Below are positions 15,203-19,466 of a stretch of DNA of 19,466 nucleotides, one piece after another. The stretch spans positions 1 to 19,466 of the forward strand of contig JBCBSS010000150.1 of assembly GCA_039819065.1 (NCBI GenBank), written 5' to 3'. A program made the position numbers and the translations under genes. This stretch comes from JBCBSS01 sp039819065. GTDB taxonomy: Bacteria; Bacteroidota; Bacteroidia; Cytophagales; Cyclobacteriaceae. The notes below the pieces were generated by a model that was not told where the DNA came from, did not search any database, and saw nothing but the letters and a program-made list of their open reading frames with translations. Every line of letters starts with the position of its first letter. Positions within the stretch are counted from its first letter, which is position 1.

Positions 15203-16188
15203 TATTGATGTTTTTTGATTCTACCGTACGCAGCGATTCTATCAATGGCCAATACCATCACAATACCGAATGATGCTAGTAGAAGGGCTTGAAGTACCTG
15301 GGGGTCGTTTCCAGTGATTTCCAGATAGTCATTGGGAGAAACGCTTCGGTCAAACTTGGGAACTTGGTTACCATGGCTATCGATCCTGAAATCCGTCACT
15401 TCTTTCCAAGGCCATACTTTGTTCAACGAACCAATCATAAAACCGGAGAGGAGGGCAACTGTCAAGTCGTGATATTTTTTGAGAATAAAAGAGATCAATC
15501 TGGAAAAACTAAGCAGGCCAACCAAGCAGCCCAACACAAAGGTCAAAATGACACCTAGCTTAGCAAACACAGCATTGAAATCCAGTTCAAGGACTGACTT
15601 AATAAAATCAGATAGGCTTTGAGTGATATATTCATACTTGCCCAAAATCAGCAAGATAAAAGCACCCGAAATGCCTGGAAGTATCATTGCGCAGATGGCC
15701 AAAGCGCCAGAGAAGAATACGAATACGAGGTTATTAGGTGTGTCTGAAGGAGATAGAATGGTGATGCCATAGGCTATTGCTGCACCAAGAACGATCATTA
15801 AAACCACTCCAATATGCCATTTCCTCACTTCTCTAAGTACTATGATGGCGGATATGATAATCAGCCCAAAGAAAAATGACCAAATCAGAATAGGATGCTC
15901 TTTAAGTAGAAAAGTAACTAGCCTTACGAGGCTAAACAGGCTAACTAATATGCCAACGAAAACCGGAACTAGAAACCTCCAGTTGATGGCAGCAAAGAAA
16001 TCCTTCAGTTTCAACCTAAAAAGTAACTTGAAGGTGTTCAGGTTGATGTCTTTGATGCTGTTAATAAGCTCTTCGTAAATACCCGTAATGAAAGCTATGG
16101 TACCTCCCGAAACACCCGGTACGATGTCTGCGCTGCCCATAGCCAGGCCTTTTAAGAACAGAAAGAAATAGTCTTTTGGTCCTCTCAT
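15202..16188 (-). CDS. DUF368 (PopT-type) polyprenyl-phosphate transporter
   Basis: An inner-membrane protein of 328 residues with about eight or more hydrophobic segments. Two DUF368 signatures occur: PGVSGGTIAF at 24-33 and PGISGAFILL at 171-180. Each is followed by a similar segment (VSLFSLVRLVTFLLKEH and VGLLSFSRLISFILKKYH), showing the internal duplication expected of an inverted-repeat transporter. DUF368 proteins, named PopT, have been reported to recycle undecaprenyl phosphate across the cytoplasmic membrane for cell-wall synthesis; that role is inferred here by family. The gene starts 34 bases after the ComA-like gene and overlaps aroE by one base. Confidence 0.88.
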   Translation of the reverse strand: MRGPKDYFFLFLKGLAMGSADIVPGVSGGTIAFITGIYEELINSIKDINLNTFKLLFRLKLKDFFAAINWRFLVPVFVGILVSLFSLVRLVTFLLKEHPILIWSFFFGLIIISAIIVLREVRKWHIGVVLMIVLGAAIAYGITILSPSDTPNNLVFVFFSGALAICAMILPGISGAFILLILGKYEYITQSLSDFIKSVLELDFNAVFAKLGVILTFVLGCLVGLLSFSRLISFILKKYHDLTVALLSGFMIGSLNKVWPWKEVTDFRIDSHGNQVPKFDRSVSPNDYLEITGNDPQVLQALLLASFGIVMVLAIDRIAAYGRIKKHQ

Positions 16189-16222
16189 GAAGATCTGTTG
16201 TGTTTAGGGTCGTAAGTAAAGG

Positions 16223-16993
16223 TTAAATCTCCTGAGTATCCAGAAAGTCAAGAAATGTATCCCCTCTTAAGCCCAATCGGATAGTTTCCAATGGAATAAC
16301 TTCATGAGGAGCAATGTTACCGAGGTTGACATTAGAACCGAGCAACTTAATAAACCACACTTGTTGTGCTTTTTGAGGCGCTTCCCAAATGATCTTCTCA
16401 AAAGGTATTTTAGTGAGTATCTCTTGTACCAGACCAGAACGCACCTCACCACTCGACCTAAAGAGACCGACATTACCTCCTTCACGAGCTTCCCCGATTA
16501 CTTTCCATGCTCCGGCATCCAACTCTGCTTGCATCAATTTGATCCACTGATAGGGGGGTATAATCTTTTCTTCGTCTTTAGAACCAACCTCTGAGAGCAC
16601 AGTAACTTGTTCAGAAAGCTTATTGATGTAATCGCACTTCTTATCATGGTCAAGCTCAATAGACCCATCTGACACTTCTGCAAATGATAATCCGTACTTG
16701 TCTAATACCTTACGGTAGTCTTCAAATTGGTCTCTGACGATAAACGCCTCGAATAAAGTACCTCCTAAATAAACCGGCACGCCGGCTTCTTTGTATAGTT
16801 TAAGCTTTTCTTTCAGGTTAGGTGTAACGTAGGAGGTAGCCCACCCCAATTTTACTATGTCTACATAATCGCTGCACACGTCCATGAAATCTTCGGCCTG
16901 GCGCAGGCTTAACCCTTTATCCATAGCCATAGTAAATCCATGTTGCCTGGGCTTTTTGGTTCGCTCAGGAACATTTTTAAGCGTATAATTCAT
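16223..16993 (-). CDS. comA: Phosphosulfolactate synthase-like protein (ComA family)
   Basis: The family enzyme adds sulfite to phosphoenolpyruvate to give (R)-2-phospho-3-sulfolactate, first known from archaeal coenzyme M synthesis. The 256 residues fit a TIM barrel, and family motifs run in order: MAMDKGL (22-28), DIVKLGWATS (45-54), YLGGTLFE (75-82), AEVSDG (105-110), SEVGSK (134-139), VIGEAREGG (165-173), IWEAPQKAQQ (202-211) and LRGDTF (242-247). Bacteroidota do not make coenzyme M. Likely uses are sulfolactate or cysteate synthesis for sulfonolipids of the capnine type. Plant HSA32 shows that homologues can have other roles. It overlaps the upstream TPR gene by one base (TAATG), implying coupled translation. 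Confidence 0.88.
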   Translation of the reverse strand: MNYTLKNVPERTKKPRQHGFTMAMDKGLSLRQAEDFMDVCSDYVDIVKLGWATSYVTPNLKEKLKLYKEAGVPVYLGGTLFEAFIVRDQFEDYRKVLDKYGLSFAEVSDGSIELDHDKKCDYINKLSEQVTVLSEVGSKDEEKIIPPYQWIKLMQAELDAGAWKVIGEAREGGNVGLFRSSGEVRSGLVQEILTKIPFEKIIWEAPQKAQQVWFIKLLGSNVNLGNIAPHEVIPLETIRLGLRGDTFLDFLDTQEI

Positions 16994-18399
16994 TAGGAAT
17001 TCTCTTTTCTAAATTGATCAATGATTTTAAACAGCGCTTTCTGTGTTTCAGGTTGAGGGAAGAAATCAAAAAGCAATGTATGATTGTCAAAATTCAAAAT
17101 TAATGCATTTTCTAAAAAATTAAATGCTTCTTTGTATCTCCCCGCTGCGATTAGGTAGGCTGTAAGTCTGTAGAAGTAGTCAGCATCATCAGGAAATTCC
17201 TCCAAACCCTTGGAAAGAATATTGACTGCCTGCTCATGATTCCCTTGCTCATAGTATATAAAAGACCAATCAGCCCAGACTTTGCGGTTGTCTGGTTCTA
17301 ACTGACTGGCACGTTCGTAGGCATCTACACTAGATATTACATTCCCTATTTTATATTCAGCTTCGGCCACTGCAAGCCAATAAACAGCATTATGATTGTC
17401 TAGCTTGAGCGCTTTGTTAAGAAAATGCACCGCTTGGTGCCACTTGTCTTGAAACCCTAGGCAGGCTCCCACACCATACCATGCCTCGTCGTATAGATTA
17501 TCGAGCTTGGTGGCTTTTTGATAATATTTGGTACCAAGTGCGAATTGTTCAAGATTCTCATAGGCTGCCCCGATGCAGCAATATACCTCCGCGCTAGGCC
17601 CTTCACTATCGATGGTCTTTTTATAGGCATCTAAAGCTTTGGTGTATTTCTTCAGATTCATATAGGAATTACCCATATTGAAATATGCCGAGGCAAAGGA
17701 ATCATCTATCACAATAGCATAATCATAAGCATCAACAGCCTCTTCGTATTTCCCCAATTTGTCGAAAACCGTTCCGAGGTTATACCAGGCCACTTTCGAA
17801 TACGGATCGGCATCAATGAATTTCTTATAATATGAAATACTACTACCAAGACGGCCCGTAATGTCAAGACAATAAGTCAACTCAAACAGCGCTGGTTCAT
17901 GTTGAATATTGGTCTCAATAGCTTTTCTATATGCCTCTATCGCGTGATCGTAGTTTTCCTGATTTTGATAAGCCAACCCTATCTGGTAGTGTACTTCGTC
18001 TTGCTCATTTGACAGCGGTAGCGCTTTTTCATATTCATCTATTGCCCTTTCGATTTCGCCCGAATCCTGTAGTATTGAACCTTTTAACAAGTAAACTTCA
18101 ACCTCAGTAGGGTGTAAAGTTTGTGCAGTGTCTAATAGTTCTAGTGCCTGATCATATTTCTTCAAATTTTGAAAAATCTGGGCTTTGCTGATGATTATTT
18201 CTGTAGAATAAGGATGCTGGGAGATGGCTACATCACATGCGTGCAGTGCTTTTTCCAGTTCTCCACCAAAAAGGAAGTGTTCTATGATCTCTTCAAAGTC
18301 TTCTACTTCAAAAAATAAAGGGTCGTTTGCCGATAAGAATTGCTCAAATCTCTCTATCAATTCATTCCTTTCTCTACTTCTCTTTGAGTTATCCGACAT
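16993..18399 (-). CDS. Cytoplasmic TPR protein
   Basis: A 468-residue protein without signal peptide or membrane segment. After a charged N-terminal stretch (about 1-45), roughly 12 TPRs run to about residue 435, with well-formed units such as AWYNLGTVFDKLGKYEEAVDAYDYAIVID. The tail LLFDFFPQPETQKALFKIIDQF, ending near 465, looks like a conserved cap. Unlike the giant TPR protein this one is intracellular, and the two do not share the seven-repeat pattern. It heads the cluster and its stop codon overlaps the ComA-like start, so the two proteins may act together, for instance as enzyme and partner; that is inference from coupling only. No clear promoter was found in the 99-base gap upstream. 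Confidence 0.85.
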   Translation of the reverse strand: MSDNSKRSRERNELIERFEQFLSANDPLFFEVEDFEEIIEHFLFGGELEKALHACDVAISQHPYSTEIIISKAQIFQNLKKYDQALELLDTAQTLHPTEVEVYLLKGSILQDSGEIERAIDEYEKALPLSNEQDEVHYQIGLAYQNQENYDHAIEAYRKAIETNIQHEPALFELTYCLDITGRLGSSISYYKKFIDADPYSKVAWYNLGTVFDKLGKYEEAVDAYDYAIVIDDSFASAYFNMGNSYMNLKKYTKALDAYKKTIDSEGPSAEVYCCIGAAYENLEQFALGTKYYQKATKLDNLYDEAWYGVGACLGFQDKWHQAVHFLNKALKLDNHNAVYWLAVAEAEYKIGNVISSVDAYERASQLEPDNRKVWADWSFIYYEQGNHEQAVNILSKGLEEFPDDADYFYRLTAYLIAAGRYKEAFNFLENALILNFDNHTLLFDFFPQPETQKALFKIIDQFRKENS

Positions 18400-18477
18400 A
18401 TATGACTTAAATGTTTTGGTGGTTTTGTATTACAATTTAATTTAAGGAAAATGCGCGTGAATATTTCAAGTGCCTCA

Positions 18478-18507
18478 GAAAAAAACCATTGTGTCTACCT
18501 AATGGTT
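18478..18507 (-). terminator. Terminator overlapping the end of the epimerase gene
   Basis: On the - strand AACCATT (18507-18501) pairs with AATGGTT (18490-18484) over a 10-base loop, followed by a T-run (18485-18479). The upstream arm includes the last codons and part of the stop codon of the epimerase gene, so termination occurs within about 20 bases of the stop. It separates this gene from the TPR/ComA/aroE/uvrB cluster. Confidence 0.8.
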
Positions 18508-19466
18508 CGAGAAGCCATTTTTTTCAGAAATTAACTGACAAGCCCAGGCAACAGTATCTTCTAATTCACGAAATTCTAACCCTAGTTCGCTCGAAGCCTT
18601 ACTATTATCGTAAGCAAGATTTAGACTTCCGACTCTGCTAGTTTCCCTTGTTATTAGCGGTTTTTGGTTGGTAATCAAAGACTTAATGTATTCAAAGAAA
18701 GATGCAATCCTCATCATTAACGGACTTACTTCTTTAGTCGGAGGTTTCTTCTTGAATTGTCTAGCAATGGCTTGGAACAATTTCAAGTAAGTTGTTTTGC
18801 CAGCATTGATGATGAACCTTTCACCATTGATGGTAGAATGATAAAGCTTAAGGACAGCTGTACATACATCTCTCACATCAACGTAATTGACTGTGCCAGG
18901 TGTGTAGTACTTGTTTTCTTCCCACACATATTTAAATATTCGGGTACTACTCTTACCCCAATCTCCTGGACCTAGAATGACCGATGGATTGACAATAACT
19001 GCGTTAAGCCCTTCTGCCTGCCCTCTCCATACCTCTAACTCCGCCAAGTGCTTACTAACCGCATAGTTTGTATTCAAGCGTGAACTCTGCCACTTCTCGG
19101 TTTCATCGATCGTACTTTTTAATTTGTTTCTTCCGATAGCGGCAATCGAACTCACGTGTATGAAGCGCTTAACGCCTTTTTTGAGCGCAGCATCGACCAA
19201 ATTCTTAGTGCCTTCCACATTGGTTTTATTCATGATGTCTCTGTCCCTTTTGTCAAAAGAGATCATAGCAGCACAATGGATGATCGTATCGACTCCTTCC
19301 AGGTTGGCTTCTAATTTCAATGGATCCAAAATATCTCCTTCCCGCCATTCAATAGTCTCATTCACAGCCCCGTGGAAACCATGATTACTTTCGGCTCTCT
19401 TTAAAGCTACGACTGGAATATCCTGTTCTGAAAAAGTCTGACAAAGGAAGTTACCTAACAGACCGT
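18499..19466 (-). CDS. NAD-dependent epimerase/dehydratase (extended SDR), 5' partial
   Basis: The frame stays open to the right edge of the window. The GTG at 19363-19365 is not the true start: upstream codons read GLLGNFLCQ and then PVVALKRAE, part of the glycine-rich Rossmann motif of an extended SDR, so only about 5-12 N-terminal residues should be missing. Further landmarks are EGDILD, the IIHCAAMISF strand, HVSSIAAIG (catalytic Ser) and YAVSKHLAE (Tyr-x3-Lys). The closest general resemblance is to dihydroflavonol-reductase/3-beta-HSD-like SDRs acting on sugars, sterols or small alcohols; the substrate cannot be named. A terminator overlaps its end, so it is not co-transcribed with the downstream TPR gene. 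Confidence 0.88.
   Translation of the reverse strand, partial: GLLGNFLCQTFSEQDIPVVALKRAESNHGFHGAVNETIEWREGDILDPLKLEANLEGVDTIIHCAAMISFDKRDRDIMNKTNVEGTKNLVDAALKKGVKRFIHVSSIAAIGRNKLKSTIDETEKWQSSRLNTNYAVSKHLAELEVWRGQAEGLNAVIVNPSVILGPGDWGKSSTRIFKYVWEENKYYTPGTVNYVDVRDVCTAVLKLYHSTINGERFIINAGKTTYLKLFQAIARQFKKKPPTKEVSPLMMRIASFFEYIKSLITNQKPLITRETSRVGSLNLAYDNSKASSELGLEFRELEDTVAWACQLISEKNGFSNH

Overview
The window looks like chromosomal DNA of a member of the Bacteroidota, probably a marine or gliding Cytophagales-type bacterium. The evidence is indirect: moderate GC, mostly no Shine-Dalgarno sequences, -7 boxes of the TAnnTTTG type, Bacteroidota-style TPR and PorT-like proteins, and a ComA-type phosphosulfolactate synthase that fits sulfonolipid-making relatives. 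No rRNA, tRNA, insertion sequence, phage gene or CRISPR array was seen.

Layout. 1-1737: a leader with a strong palindrome, then lpdA (dihydrolipoyl dehydrogenase, +), ended by a clear terminator. 1741-6713: a 4.8-kb + strand gene for an exported 1614-residue protein. It has a degenerate trypsin-like domain followed by 41 TPRs, built largely from five copies of a seven-TPR module with an exact 238-residue period. 6714-7046: an intergenic stretch with no recognised gene. 7047-7620: a small exported nuclease-fold protein (+) with a terminator, converging on aspS (-). 9565-11227 (+): an exported PsbP/Mog1-like protein translationally coupled to tadA, then a Mn-type superoxide dismutase with its own promoter. 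A hairpin terminator at 11248-11275 is shared with the convergent - strand genes. 11282-12349 (-): a small outer-membrane beta-barrel gene followed by an RDD-family membrane protein. 12407-18399 (-): a tight cluster, read in the order TPR protein, ComA-like synthase, DUF368/PopT lipid-carrier transporter, aroE and uvrB, with two one-base TAATG stop/start overlaps. 18478-19466 (-): an SDR-family epimerase/reductase that runs off the right edge and ends in its own terminator.

Most genes are housekeeping: 2-oxoacid dehydrogenase complexes, tRNA charging and editing, oxidative stress, DNA repair and shikimate synthesis. The unusual parts are the giant pseudo-protease/TPR protein with its higher-order repeat, and the operon that puts a phosphosulfolactate synthase homologue next to a cytoplasmic TPR protein and a polyprenyl-phosphate transporter. 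All functional statements rest on motif recognition by eye; no database search was run.
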